A DNA stretch of 64,000 bases. Source: Azonexus hydrophilus. Its GTDB lineage: Bacteria; Pseudomonadota; Gammaproteobacteria; Burkholderiales; Rhodocyclaceae. This document shows positions 7,563-17,400 of the stretch, piece after piece. The DNA lies in contig NZ_MTHD01000004.1 of assembly GCF_001956855.1 (NCBI RefSeq), forward strand, positions 62,001 through 126,000, given 5' to 3'. The position numbers and the translations under genes are program-made. Every line of letters starts with the position of its first letter. Within the stretch, counting starts at the first letter, position 1. The notes beneath the pieces were generated by a model, which was given only the letters and a program-made list of their open reading frames with translations, made no database searches and had not been told where the DNA came from.

Positions 7563-10500
7563 GATACTGCTCCCAGCAAGATGGCCGGCGCCAGTGCTCC
7601 GGCTTCGCCGGCGAACCAGTCGGACGAACGCGCCACCTGCGGCAGCACACCGCGACCGGCCCACGGCAACCAGCCGCGACGCGGGCAATAACGACTGATT
7701 TCTGCGGTCGACGGGTGCTGCGAGGCAAAATTGATCCAGCCGTTACCAACCAGCTCCTGCAAGGCGGGCTGCCGTTCGAGGATTGCCGACAGCACGTCGG
7801 GCGCCTGTTCGACAACGACCAGCAGGCGCATCGGCTCGTGAATCTCGACCATCTGCCAGGGCAGGCCGGTACGCAGATCGGACTCGGCGCCTTCCATGAC
7901 GCCGAACAAGCCGGTCAGGTTATGGGTGACTTTCGAACCGCAACCGAAGCGCTCGTTGTCCACCGTCGAAAAATAGTACTCAAGCGCGATGCCGGCGCCG
8001 ACCGGGCCTGCTGCGAGCAAGATGCTTTCGACGATTTCACCGCTGGCGTCGGCCGCCGGATCGTAGGAAATCAGGAATACCCGCCGGTCGAGAAACAGGC
8101 CGCGACTCATCGTCCGCCGACCGATGAAGGCGGCGGCATTGGTCGCATGCCCCAGTTCCGGACGTGCCTGCGCCAGATCGGCGACGCGCCCGGCGACATG
8201 GCGCCGCGCCTGCCAGGGCGTCGGCCTGGACGGCGCCGAGGCCAGCCGGCGACAGCGCTCGACGGCATGCAGACGGCAGGCTTCGGCAAGCCGGCCAAGC
8301 AGCCGGTCAAGATCGGACTGGAAAGCTGCCGGCACCTGCGCGAGGTCGTACCATTCGACGCTGTCGTCACCGGTATGGTGCTCGGCAGCGACGAAATGAC
8401 AGCTTTCGGGAATGACGATGCCGCGCCCGGCCAGCGCCGTGCGCACCTCAAGCCGATTGGCCATGGCGGCGAGGACGCGGGCGTTCGGCCCACCGTGGCG
8501 GCCGGAGCAGGCGCCGCAGTCGTAAGCCGACAGGTGCGGATTGTTGCGACTGCCGGAACCGTGACCAAGGATCAGCACCAGCGGCGCAAAGCCATCGGTC
8601 AGACCGATGCTGCGCAACAGGGATGCGACCCGGTCGACCTGCTCGCCATCACTGAAACCGGCACGGATCCCGTTCTCGACGTCAGCGCCGGTCAGCGCCA
8701 GCGTGCTCGCCACCCGCCCGTCGAATTGCTCGCGCCAGCGTCGGCCGGCACGGGCCAGCCAGGCCGGCGCCAGCGTCGCCGCGGTCAGCGTCGCCAACGC
8801 CGGCAACGCAGCCGCAGCCGTCAGCAAAGGCCCGCCCAGCACTTCCCGGCGCGTCCCCTGGTACAGGCGCTCACGCCAGCGCAAGCGGGTTTCGCGCCGC
8901 CGCATGTGTTGCGCCTGCGCCGATTCGCTGCCGGCCGCCGGCAATTCGCGCACCAGGTTGGTCGGCGTCACGACCACCGGACACAGCGCCACCGGCGCCG
9001 CCTCATCGATTCCCTGCCAGTACATCGGCACGCCGAAGAAGCCGGCCGCCCCGAAAGTCTCGATATCCGGCGCGATTTCCTCGAGATGGCGACGCGTGCC
9101 CTCCTCGCGATCGTCCATGCACATGACAACCTGTGCCGATGGTGCCGGCCATTGTTGCCGTCGCTGGGCGTTGCAGCTCAGCGCAACGAACAGTTGTTCG
9201 CGGTAATGCCCTTCGTAAGCCGCCAGCCAGATCTGGCTGCGCTGCAGCGATGTCAGTTCGGCTGCCGCCAGCAGGTGGGCAAGGGTATCGCCATCGAGTG
9301 CCGCCAGCGCTGCCTCCCCCCAGCCCAGTTGCGTGACCAGGCGCGCCAGGCGCCAGGCCTGCGTCAGCGCATCGTCGGCCTGCGCCTGCGCGGCCAGCTT
9401 CGGCGCCAGCACCGCCCAGCCACGGACTTCGTGCCCGTCGAGCGTCGCCGCGCAAAGACCGGCTGCCGCCGCCTGCAGATCCTCGGGCAGGCCGCCGCTG
9501 TGCAGGCTGTCGCGGACCAGGAACTCGGCCGGGTTGGCCTGGTAATAGGCGCGCAGTTCGTCGAAACCAAGCGGCGCTCCGGTCAAACGCCGGATCAGTT
9601 CGCTGCACAGGTGACGCTCGAGGAACGCCCGCACCGCCAGATAATCGAGCATGTCGACCGGCACGCCGTCAGCCACCGCCGGATGGCGGTCACGCCACAA
9701 GAACATGCCGGACCAGCCGGGCAATTCCAGCGCCAGAGACTCGAGGTAGGCCGGCCACAGCGATTCGTCAGGCAGCAGCGTGCGCAGTTCCGTTTCGAGC
9801 ACGACGACCGGATCGTCGGCCAGGTGGTGGATTTCGTCGCGCACGCCGGGCAGTTCGTCGAGTTCCCAGGCCAGGTCGAGCCCGGCGCAGGCTTTCCACG
9901 CCGCATAGAAACCACGCCCCTGGACCGGATTGCGCCAGGCCGCCATGCCGAGATCGAGGTGGGCAGCGAGGTGGCGTTGCAGGATGCTGCGCACGGTTTC
10001 CAGCACGTCCTCGCCCGACAGGTGTGCCAGCACATTGCGCAGCGTGCGCCCGGCGCCGACTTCCTGGCACAGCGCACCCCAGCGCTGGTGGGCAAGCTGC
10101 TGCCAGTCATCGGGCGCATTTTCCTTCGTTGTTGCGGTCAACTGGCAACAGCGGGCAAAAATGCCCAAGTCGGTACCGGTCCCCTCGCCCGCCAGCCATC
10201 GGCGCCGTGCCGTTACCGGGACTTCATCGCCGGCCAGCAGCGCCGCCAGCAGCACATCCCGGCGCACCACGCCACCGGCGATTTCATCGTCGAGACCAGT
10301 CAGGCCGACATCGTCGAACGCGGCCAGCACGTCGGCGCGCTCGATCCGGCCGGCGGCCCATTCTTCGAGAAACCGCGACGCCGGCCACCATGGGCGAGCG
10401 CCGGTCAGCCGCTGCGCCGCCGCCAGGGCCTCGGCGAATGGCAGATGCTGGAAACCGTGCAGCGTGTTGTGATGGACGAAATCGCGGATCGGCGCCTGCG

Positions 10501-10576
10501 CCGGCAGCACGTGCGTCAGGTGCTCGATCCACTGAAGCAGGCGCTGGCGCAGCGGCAGGTTTTCGCTGGCCTGCAT
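7559..10576 (-). CDS. dabA: DabA (DUF2309), carbonic-anhydrase-like subunit of an inorganic carbon transporter
   Basis: Encodes 1005 residues of the DUF2309/UPF0753 family. DabA is a beta-carbonic-anhydrase-like cytoplasmic protein that, with DabB, hydrates CO2 to bicarbonate vectorially using the ion gradient. The zinc-ligand pattern is intact: C486 and D488 in VVMCMDDREE, H672 in ILGHGSGSRNNPH and C687 in AYDCGACSGRHGG, with the 15-residue H-to-C spacing known for the Halothiobacillus protein (C351, D353, H524, C539). It is longer than that protein, as some family members are. The ATG at 10576 has an ideal GGGAGG site six bases upstream; the longer reading frame would begin with TTG inside that site. 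It starts one base after the upstream stop. Confidence 0.93.
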   Translation of the reverse strand: MQASENLPLRQRLLQWIEHLTHVLPAQAPIRDFVHHNTLHGFQHLPFAEALAAAQRLTGARPWWPASRFLEEWAAGRIERADVLAAFDDVGLTGLDDEIAGGVVRRDVLLAALLAGDEVPVTARRRWLAGEGTGTDLGIFARCCQLTATTKENAPDDWQQLAHQRWGALCQEVGAGRTLRNVLAHLSGEDVLETVRSILQRHLAAHLDLGMAAWRNPVQGRGFYAAWKACAGLDLAWELDELPGVRDEIHHLADDPVVVLETELRTLLPDESLWPAYLESLALELPGWSGMFLWRDRHPAVADGVPVDMLDYLAVRAFLERHLCSELIRRLTGAPLGFDELRAYYQANPAEFLVRDSLHSGGLPEDLQAAAAGLCAATLDGHEVRGWAVLAPKLAAQAQADDALTQAWRLARLVTQLGWGEAALAALDGDTLAHLLAAAELTSLQRSQIWLAAYEGHYREQLFVALSCNAQRRQQWPAPSAQVVMCMDDREEGTRRHLEEIAPDIETFGAAGFFGVPMYWQGIDEAAPVALCPVVVTPTNLVRELPAAGSESAQAQHMRRRETRLRWRERLYQGTRREVLGGPLLTAAAALPALATLTAATLAPAWLARAGRRWREQFDGRVASTLALTGADVENGIRAGFSDGEQVDRVASLLRSIGLTDGFAPLVLILGHGSGSRNNPHLSAYDCGACSGRHGGPNARVLAAMANRLEVRTALAGRGIVIPESCHFVAAEHHTGDDSVEWYDLAQVPAAFQSDLDRLLGRLAEACRLHAVERCRRLASAPSRPTPWQARRHVAGRVADLAQARPELGHATNAAAFIGRRTMSRGLFLDRRVFLISYDPAADASGEIVESILLAAGPVGAGIALEYYFSTVDNERFGCGSKVTHNLTGLFGVMEGAESDLRTGLPWQMVEIHEPMRLLVVVEQAPDVLSAILERQPALQELVGNGWINFASQHPSTAEISRYCPRRGWLPWAGRGVLPQVARSSDWFAGEAGALAPAILLGAVS

Positions 10577-10577
10577 C

Positions 10578-12029
10578 TCAGCCTCCCGCAAACAGCGCGG
10601 CGATGCGCGCCGTACTGCCGCCGACCAGCGTCAGCAGCGGCGCCGGCCAGATACCGAGCAACAGGATGCCGGCGGCGAGCAGTCCGGCCGCCGTCGTTTC
10701 GGTACGGGTCATGTCGCGAATTTCGCAGCCGGCCGGCGCCGGCCGGTACAAATGACCAATGACGCGCAAGCCGTAGGCGGCGCCGACCAGCATCGCAACC
10801 CCCAGGCAGATGACCCACAGCCCCCAGCGCTGCAGCGCGCCGATCAGCACATGCAGTTCGGCGATGAAGCCGGCGCTGGCCGGCAAGCCGATGGCGGCCA
10901 GCAAACCGAAGGCAATGAAGAAGGCAAAGCGTGGTGCGCGTCCGAGCAAACCGCCGTAATCGGCCAGATCACGGCTGTGCGTGCGCTGGTAGAGCAGACC
11001 GACAACAAGGAACAACAGTGCGGCAGCCAGACCATGGGCGACCATCTGCAATACCGCCCCATTCAATCCAGCCGGATTCAGTGCCGCGATCCCGAGCAGG
11101 ACAACGCCCATGTGCGAGATCGACGAATAGGCGACCATCGCCTTCAGATCCTGCTGCCGCCAGGCGAGCAGGGCGCCATAGAGCAGGCTGAGCAAGGCCA
11201 GCACGGCGAGCCAGTCCTGCACGGCAAGGAAGGCGCCGGGCAGCGTCTCGGCCGCCCGGATCAGCCCGTAGGCGCCCATTTTCAGCAATACGCCGGAAAG
11301 CAGGATGGACACCGGACTGGGCGCCTCGACATGGGCCAGCGGCAACCAGCCATGCAGCGGAACGACCGGCATCTTCACGGCAAAACCGATGAACAGCCCG
11401 GCAAAGATCAGCAATTGCATGTTCAACGGCAGGCCGCGTCCGCCCTCGGCCATGTCGGGCATAGCGAAGCTGTGCCCGGGCGCCGCATCGTAGAGGAACA
11501 GCAGCGCAACCAGCATGAACACCGAACCACCCAGCGTGTACAGGAAGAAATTGAGTGCCGCACGCTGCCTGTTCTCGCCGCCGAGACGGTCAATCATGAA
11601 GAACAGCGGCAGCAGCGTGGCTTCCCAGAACACATAGAACAACGACCAGTCGCGGGCGGTGAATACGCCGAACATCGCCGACTGCAGCAGCATCAGCAGG
11701 ACGAAATACAGCCTCGCCCCCTTGTCCATCTGCCGCGACACGAGGACCGCAACCAGCGTCAATATTGCGGTCAACACCACCATCGCCAACGAAATGCCGT
11801 CGATGCCAAGCGCGAAATGGGAACCCAGCCGGGCGTTCCAGGCCCGGCTTTCGAACATCTGCACGGCCTCGCCGGCCGGCACGAAGCGGGCGACGAGCAG
11901 GGCGCTGAGAAGCACTGAAGCCAACGCGCAGAACAGCGCCAGGCGCCACAGCAACTGCATGCGCCGGACCGGAAACACGGCGAGCAGGAGCGCACCGAAG
12001 ACCGGCATGAAGACCAGCAGTTTCAGCAC
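10578..12029 (-). CDS. NuoM-like antiporter subunit, first gene of the expanded DAB operon
   Basis: Encodes 483 residues of the NuoM type, the most canonical of the four antiporter-like proteins here: E136 in FWEATLLP, K219 in AVKMPVVPLHGWLP and K250 in VLLKMGAYGLIRA match the NuoM proton-channel residues. It starts with GTG preceded by a strong purine-rich site (GGAGGAGGAAGGG). It is the promoter-proximal gene and ends one base before dabA. In complex I NuoM works with NuoL and NuoN; here no NuoA-K hydrophilic arm is encoded, so it is inferred to be an extra ion-translocating module for DabA/DabB. A misplaced complex I paralogue is unlikely given the tight coupling to dabA. Confidence 0.87.
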   Translation of the reverse strand: MLKLLVFMPVFGALLLAVFPVRRMQLLWRLALFCALASVLLSALLVARFVPAGEAVQMFESRAWNARLGSHFALGIDGISLAMVVLTAILTLVAVLVSRQMDKGARLYFVLLMLLQSAMFGVFTARDWSLFYVFWEATLLPLFFMIDRLGGENRQRAALNFFLYTLGGSVFMLVALLFLYDAAPGHSFAMPDMAEGGRGLPLNMQLLIFAGLFIGFAVKMPVVPLHGWLPLAHVEAPSPVSILLSGVLLKMGAYGLIRAAETLPGAFLAVQDWLAVLALLSLLYGALLAWRQQDLKAMVAYSSISHMGVVLLGIAALNPAGLNGAVLQMVAHGLAAALLFLVVGLLYQRTHSRDLADYGGLLGRAPRFAFFIAFGLLAAIGLPASAGFIAELHVLIGALQRWGLWVICLGVAMLVGAAYGLRVIGHLYRPAPAGCEIRDMTRTETTAAGLLAAGILLLGIWPAPLLTLVGGSTARIAALFAGG

Positions 12030-12078
12030 CCCTTCCTCCTCCTCATCGCCCCGGCTTGCTTGTTGTTTTCATGCGCGG

Positions 12079-12109
12079 ATTATGCCAGTCCGGCCGGGCG
12101 GATTGGCAT
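12079..12109. promoter_or_regulatory. Candidate promoter and dyad operator for the dab operon
   Basis: On the minus strand an extended -10 (TGGCATAAT; CATAAT lies at 12084-12079) stands about 50 bases before the GTG of the first dab gene; no good -35 is seen, suggesting an activator. TTATGCCA (12080-12087) and TGGCATAT (12104-12111) form an imperfect dyad with 16 bases between the ATGCCA/TGGCAT cores, placing half-sites two helical turns apart and one over the -10. The regulator is unknown; the divergent HTH-receiver protein is the nearest candidate. Confidence 0.35.
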
Positions 12110-12202
12110 ATTCGGGAAATTGGCCGGCACCCTTTGCATTCTTTGCCCAAATGAGAATTCGTTCGGTTACAATTTGGCAGTTTTGCAATTTCAAAGACGA
12201 CT

Positions 12203-12787
12203 ATGGCAGACAGCGAATTTCTCAGCACCCGACAAGCCGCCCAGCGCCTTGGCGTTTCCCTGGGCACCGTGCAGAACATGGTCGAGAGCGGTGTTCTCGA
12301 TGCCTGGAAGACAGCCGGCGGACACCGGCGCATTCCCGCCAGTTCGGTGGACAGCCTGCTCGCCAAGCGACGCAAGCAGATCGCCCGGCCCGGCGATGCC
12401 ACCGGCCAGCTCGACATCCTGATTGCCGAAGACGATCCGACCCTGCAGAAGCTCTACCAGATGACTTTCGACAGCTGGAAACTACCGCTCAGTCTGCGCA
12501 TCGTCGGCGACGGTTTCGAAGGCCTGCTCCAGGTCGGCCAGCAAATGCCGGACATCCTGATCGCCGACCTGATGATGCCAGGCATGGACGGTTTCGAAAT
12601 GATCCGCCGCCTGCGTGCCATGCCGGAACTCACCAGCATGGACATCATCGTCGTCAGCGCCATCGATGCCGATGAAATCCGCCAGCGCGACATGCCGGGC
12701 GACGTCACGGTTTTCGGGAAACCCATCCCATTCCACGAAATCAAGGGCTTCGTGCTCGGGCGCCTGGCTTCCCGCCAGCGCACCTGA
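12203..12787 (+). CDS. Response regulator with N-terminal excisionase/MerR-like HTH and receiver domain
   Basis: Encodes 194 residues. Residues 5-60 are a helix-turn-helix of the excisionase/BldC type (LSTRQAAQRLGVSLGTVQNM, then AGGHRRIP); residues 70-190 are a receiver with the acidic pair D77/D78, phosphoacceptor D122 (IADLMMPGMDG), S152 and K173, all needed for phosphorylation. DNA-binding-first order is the reverse of most response regulators. No histidine kinase is adjacent, so its partner is unknown. It is divergent from the dab operon across 173 bases containing a dyad, and upstream of a soluble chemoreceptor, so it may regulate either. A TTACAAT -10-like sequence lies at 12167-12173. 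Confidence 0.85.
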   Translation: MADSEFLSTRQAAQRLGVSLGTVQNMVESGVLDAWKTAGGHRRIPASSVDSLLAKRRKQIARPGDATGQLDILIAEDDPTLQKLYQMTFDSWKLPLSLRIVGDGFEGLLQVGQQMPDILIADLMMPGMDGFEMIRRLRAMPELTSMDIIVVSAIDADEIRQRDMPGDVTVFGKPIPFHEIKGFVLGRLASRQRT

Positions 12788-12805
12788 AGCAAGACCCGCA
12801 AGAGA

Positions 12806-12820
12806 CCATCTTCAAGATGG
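12806..12820. repeat. Perfect palindrome between regulator and chemoreceptor genes
   Basis: CCATCTT-C-AAGATGG is a perfect 7-bp palindrome with a one-base centre, in the 104-base gap before the chemoreceptor gene. No T-tract follows, so it is more like a protein-binding site or RNA stem than a terminator. Confidence 0.3.
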
Positions 12821-12891
12821 CGAGGGCTTTCCTGCAGGCGTAACAGACAACAGATTCCTTTCCGAAAATAAAAACCAGACAGGAGACAAAG

Positions 12892-14409
12892 ATGGGGTGG
12901 TTCGGAAACAATGCGTCGCTCGACAAGGTCGATCGCGACATTTCTGCCATTGCCGATGGCAATGCTGACCTGGCCCATACCGTGGGCACCTCGGGCAATG
13001 ATGCCGCCGGCCGTATTTCGGCCAACCTCAACCGCTTTTTTTCGCGCATCCGCGGGCTGATCACCCATTCGCGCAGCAGCAGCGTCAGCATTGCCGCCGA
13101 TGCCGCCCGGATGAACCACCTGGTACAACTGACCGGTGATGCGGTGCGCCGCCAGGAGGCGCTGGCCGCCGACATCTTCGAGTCGAGCAATCGGGTCAAT
13201 CAGGCAGTCAGCGAAGTTGCGGTGAATTCGGACGCCATCCAGGCGTCGACGCAGAACAACCTGGATCTGGCACAACGTTCGCTGTCGCAGATGGAAGCGG
13301 TAGCCAGCACGATGCGTTCGACCAACGAACACATCGAGCATTTCTCGACGACGGTCGGCGAACTGCACACCAGTTCGATGAAGATCAACGAGATCGTCTC
13401 GCTGATCAACGACATTTCCGACCAGACCAACCTGCTCGCACTCAACGCCGCCATCGAGGCCGCGCGCGCTGGCGAGGCGGGGCGCGGCTTTGCCGTGGTT
13501 GCCGACGAAGTGCGCAAACTGGCGGAAAAGGTCAAGACTGCCACGCTGGTCATCGGCCAGAACACCCAGTCGATGATCAACCTCGTTTCCGATACCTCGG
13601 CCAAGACCCAGACCATCGTCGGCGAAGTCACGCGGGCCAACGAATACGTCGAAACCTCGGCCAGCGACCTCGGCACCATGGTCAGCGACTTCAAGCGCAC
13701 GACCGAGCAACTGTCGACGATCGCCAGCGCCATCTACAACCTGCGCGAAAGCAACCAGTCGATCCACCATGAGGTCGAGGAGATCCGCAATCACTCGGTC
13801 GATATTTCGGGGCGCATGAAACAGTGCCAGGATTCGGCAAAGACCCTGCGCGAATCGACCGAAGACCTGCAATGCACGCTGGCCGACTTCCGCACCGGCA
13901 ACAGCATGTTCGACACGCTGCACGACCGCTGCGCCGGTTTCCGCGACAACGTTGCCGATATCCTGCAAAAACTCGCCGACCGTGGCATCAACGTCTTTGA
14001 CCAGGCCTACAAGGACATTCCCGGCTCCAATCCGAAGCGTTTCACGACCGCCTACGACGGCCAGTGCGACAAGGAACTGACCGCGCTCTACGACCGCCTG
14101 CTGACCGAGGTGCCCGGACTGGTCTATTCGCTGGCGGTGGACACCAATGGCTATGCACCGGCGCACAATGGCGTGTTTTCCAACCCGCCCAGCGGCGATC
14201 CGGCAGTCGACCTGACCAAGTGCCGACACAAGCGCATCTTCAACGATCCGGTCGGCATCAAGCTGGCCAAGAACCAGAAGTCCTCGCTGTTCCAGACCTA
14301 CGTCCGCGACACCGGCGAAATCCTCAACGACCTGTCGATGCCCATCCTGATCAACGGCCGCCACTGGGGTTGCGTCCGGATCGGCTTCAAGACCGAACTG
14401 GTCGCCTGA
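12892..14409 (+). CDS. Soluble methyl-accepting chemotaxis protein with C-terminal sensor domain
   Basis: Encodes 505 residues with no transmembrane segment. A long coiled coil contains the conserved signalling tip ([20 protein letters not shown], followed by [17 protein letters not shown], about residues 178-215), which contacts CheA and CheW. The C-terminal 130 residues ([37 protein letters not shown]) form the PAS/Cache-like domain found at the C-terminus of other cytoplasmic receptors. It should therefore sense an internal signal such as redox or metabolite state. An AGGAGA ribosome-binding site precedes the ATG. No chemotaxis kinase genes are adjacent; the preceding response regulator may be functionally linked. 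Confidence 0.92.
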   Translation: MGWFGNNASLDKVDRDISAIADGNADLAHTVGTSGNDAAGRISANLNRFFSRIRGLITHSRSSSVSIAADAARMNHLVQLTGDAVRRQEALAADIFESSNRVNQAVSEVAVNSDAIQASTQNNLDLAQRSLSQMEAVASTMRSTNEHIEHFSTTVGELHTSSMKINEIVSLINDISDQTNLLALNAAIEAARAGEAGRGFAVVADEVRKLAEKVKTATLVIGQNTQSMINLVSDTSAKTQTIVGEVTRANEYVETSASDLGTMVSDFKRTTEQLSTIASAIYNLRESNQSIHHEVEEIRNHSVDISGRMKQCQDSAKTLRESTEDLQCTLADFRTGNSMFDTLHDRCAGFRDNVADILQKLADRGINVFDQAYKDIPGSNPKRFTTAYDGQCDKELTALYDRLLTEVPGLVYSLAVDTNGYAPAHNGVFSNPPSGDPAVDLTKCRHKRIFNDPVGIKLAKNQKSSLFQTYVRDTGEILNDLSMPILINGRHWGCVRIGFKTELVA

Positions 14410-14414
14410 AAACC

Positions 14415-14442
14415 TCCCGCCGCGGCGATATGCCCGGCGGGA
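14415..14442. terminator. GC-rich hairpin between convergent genes
   Basis: TCCCGCCG (14415-14422) pairs with CGGCGGGA (14435-14442) around a 12-base loop, in the 35-base gap between the convergent chemoreceptor and dnaE stops. It lacks a T-tract on either strand, so it may act as an RNA 3' end stabiliser or weak bidirectional terminator. Confidence 0.35.
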
Positions 14443-14444
14443 AC

Positions 14445-17400
14445 TCAATAGACGATTTCGACATTCTCCGGTTGCAGCCAGCCGTTCAACGCCTCGAGCA
14501 GGGCATCGTCGAGACGGACACGCAGCGCCGGACCGACTTGCAGTTCGCATTCGGCCGTCGTGTTGCGATAACGGATGCGCACCGCCGCCGGGCCCGGGGC
14601 AAAAGGCTGCAGCAATGAGCGCAGACGGCGGGCATCCGAACTGCCATTCATCTTCAGCAACAGGCATTTGGCCGAACTCCCGCGCGCCTCGCCGAGCGTC
14701 ATCAGCTTGTCGGCAACGACACGATTGCCGCCGGAAAAGTCGTCGTAGCTGACCTTGCCTTCGATGACCAGCACCTCGTCGGTGACGATCTTGGCGCGCT
14801 CGGCCTCGAACAGCTCGTTGAACACCGAGACTTCGACCATCGCCGTACCATCGTCGATCTGCACGAACAGCATTTTTCCCCGACGGGTCATCTGCGTACG
14901 CACGCCAACGACAATGCCGGCGAGCTTGGTCAGCTCCTTGGCCGGTTCGAGGCGATTCAGCGGTCGACGGATGAAACGGGACAATTCCTTCTTGCAGGTA
15001 TTGTACGGATGGCCGGAAAAGAAGAAGCCCAGCGCCGTCTTTTCCTCCATCAAACGGGTCTTTTCATCCCACGGCTTGACGACAAGATATTGCGGCGCAT
15101 GGTCTTCGGCCACATCGCCGATGTCGAACAGGCTGGTCTGCATCGCATTGCGTTCCGCCTGCTCGGCAAACTCCATGGCAATGCCGACCGACGCCAGCAG
15201 CTTGGCACGATCCGCATCGATGCTGTCGAACGCGCCAGCGCGGATCAGCGCCTCGGTGGTGCGCCGGTTAACCATGCGCTTGTCGCAGCGCCGGCAGAAA
15301 TCGAACAGGTCCTTGAACGGCCCGCCATCGGTCCGCGCCTGCAGGATGACATTAACCGCCTGTTCGCCAGTCCCCTTGACCGCGCCCAGGCCGTAGCGGA
15401 TGGTCTGCCGGTCGACCGGCTCGAAACGGTAGGCCGAAGCGTTGACGTCCGGCCCGAGCACTTTCACCTTGTTGGCGATGGTGTCTTCGTAGAAAATCTT
15501 CACCGAGTCGGTGTTGTCCATGTCGGAAGACATGGTCGCCGCCATGAAGGCCGCACAGTGGTGCGCCTTGAGCCAGGCGGTGTGATAGGTGACGACGGCG
15601 TAGGCGGCGGTGTGCGACTTGTTGAAGCCGTATTCCGCGAACTTGGTCATCAGGTCGAACAACTGCTCGGCGAGCGCCGGGTCGTAGCCCTTTTCCTTGG
15701 CACCGGCGGCAATCGTCTCGCGGTGCTTGGCCATTTCCTCGGGCTTTTTCTTGCCCATCGCGCGGCGCAGCATGTCGGCGCCACCCAGCGTGTAGCCGCC
15801 GATGATCTGCGAGATCTGCATCACCTGTTCCTGGTACACGATGACGCCGTAGGTCGGCGACAGGCAGGCGGTCAGGTCGGGGTGGAAATAATCGATCTTC
15901 TGCTGGCCCTTTTTGCGCAGGATGAAGTCATCGACCATCCCGGAACCGAGCGGGCCGGGACGATAGAGCGCGAGCACAGCGATGATGTCTTCGAAACGGT
16001 CGGGCGCCAGCTTTTTCAGCAGCTTTTTCATGCCCTCCGATTCAACCTGGAAGATCGCCGTCGTGTTGGCGTCCTTGAGTATCTGGTAGGCGGCGGGATC
16101 GGTGAAGCCGAGCGACATCAGGTCGAGCTTCTCGCCGGTCATGCGGCGGATGTACTCGACCGCCAGTTCGATAATGGTCAGGTTGCGCAGGCCAAGGAAG
16201 TCGAACTTCACCAGCCCGGCCTTTTCCACATCATCCTTGTCGAATTGCGAAACCGGCGAGGCATCGCTGCCGGTCGCCTGATAGATCGGACAGAAATCGG
16301 TGATCTTGCCCGGCGCGATCAACACGCCACCGGCGTGCATGCCGACGTTTCTGGTCAAATCCTCGAGTCGACCGGCCAGATCGAACAATTCGCGGATGGT
16401 TTCGCCATCGCCGTCGCCCTGCATCATTTCCTTGAGCTGCGGCTCCTGCTCCAGTGCCTCGGCCAGCGATACCGGCTTGTTCTGGACGATGGGAATGAGC
16501 TTGGAAATCCGGTCGCACATCGAATAGGGCAGACCAAACACGCGACCGACGTCGCGGATCACCGCCTTCGACGACATCGTACCGAAGGTGGCGATCTGGC
16601 TGACCGCATCAGCGCCGTAGTGCTCGCGCACGTACTCGATGACGCGCCAGCGGTTGTCCTGGCAGAAGTCGATATCGAAGTCGGGCATCGATACCCGTTC
16701 CGGATTCAGGAAGCGCTCGAACAGCAGCGCGTATTCCAGCGGATCGAGGTCGGTGATGCGCAGGCTGTAGGCGACCAGCGAACCGGCACCGGAACCCCGG
16801 CCCGGCCCGACCGGCACACCGTTGTTCTTGGCCCAGTTGATGAAGTCGGCAACGATCAGGAAGTAGCCGGGAAAGCCCATCTGGACGATGGTGTTGCACT
16901 CGAAAACCAGCCGCTCGTCGTATTCCGGCCGGCGCTGCAGGCGCACTTCGGGATCGGGATAAAGTTCGACCAGGCGGACTTCCAGCCCCTTGCGCGCTTC
17001 ATCGACGAGGTATTCGTCGATGGTCATCCCCGGCGGAATCGGAAAATCGGGCAGGAAATTCTTGCCCAGCGTCATCTCGATGTTGCAGCGACGGGCAATT
17101 TCCAGCGTGTTTTCCAGCGCCTCCGGCAGATCGGCAAACAGCTCGACCATTTCGGCCTGGGTCTTGAAATACTGTTCTTCCGTATAGATTTTCGGCCGCC
17201 GCGTATCGCCCAGTACATAGCCTTCGGCGATGCAGACCCGCGCTTCGTGGGCGCGGAAGTCGTCGCGGTTCATGAACTGGACCGGGTGCGTCGCGACCAG
17301 CGGAATACCGGTTTCACCGGCCAGGTCGGCAGTCTGCTGGACGATCGCTTCCTGCTGCTGTTGCCCGTAGCGCTGCACCTCGAGATAGAACGCACCGGGA

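Noticed and set aside
3098..12029. A complex I (nuo) operon
   Set aside because: Only antiporter-type subunits are present, with DabA in the middle; no NuoA-K, no Fe-S or flavin subunits.
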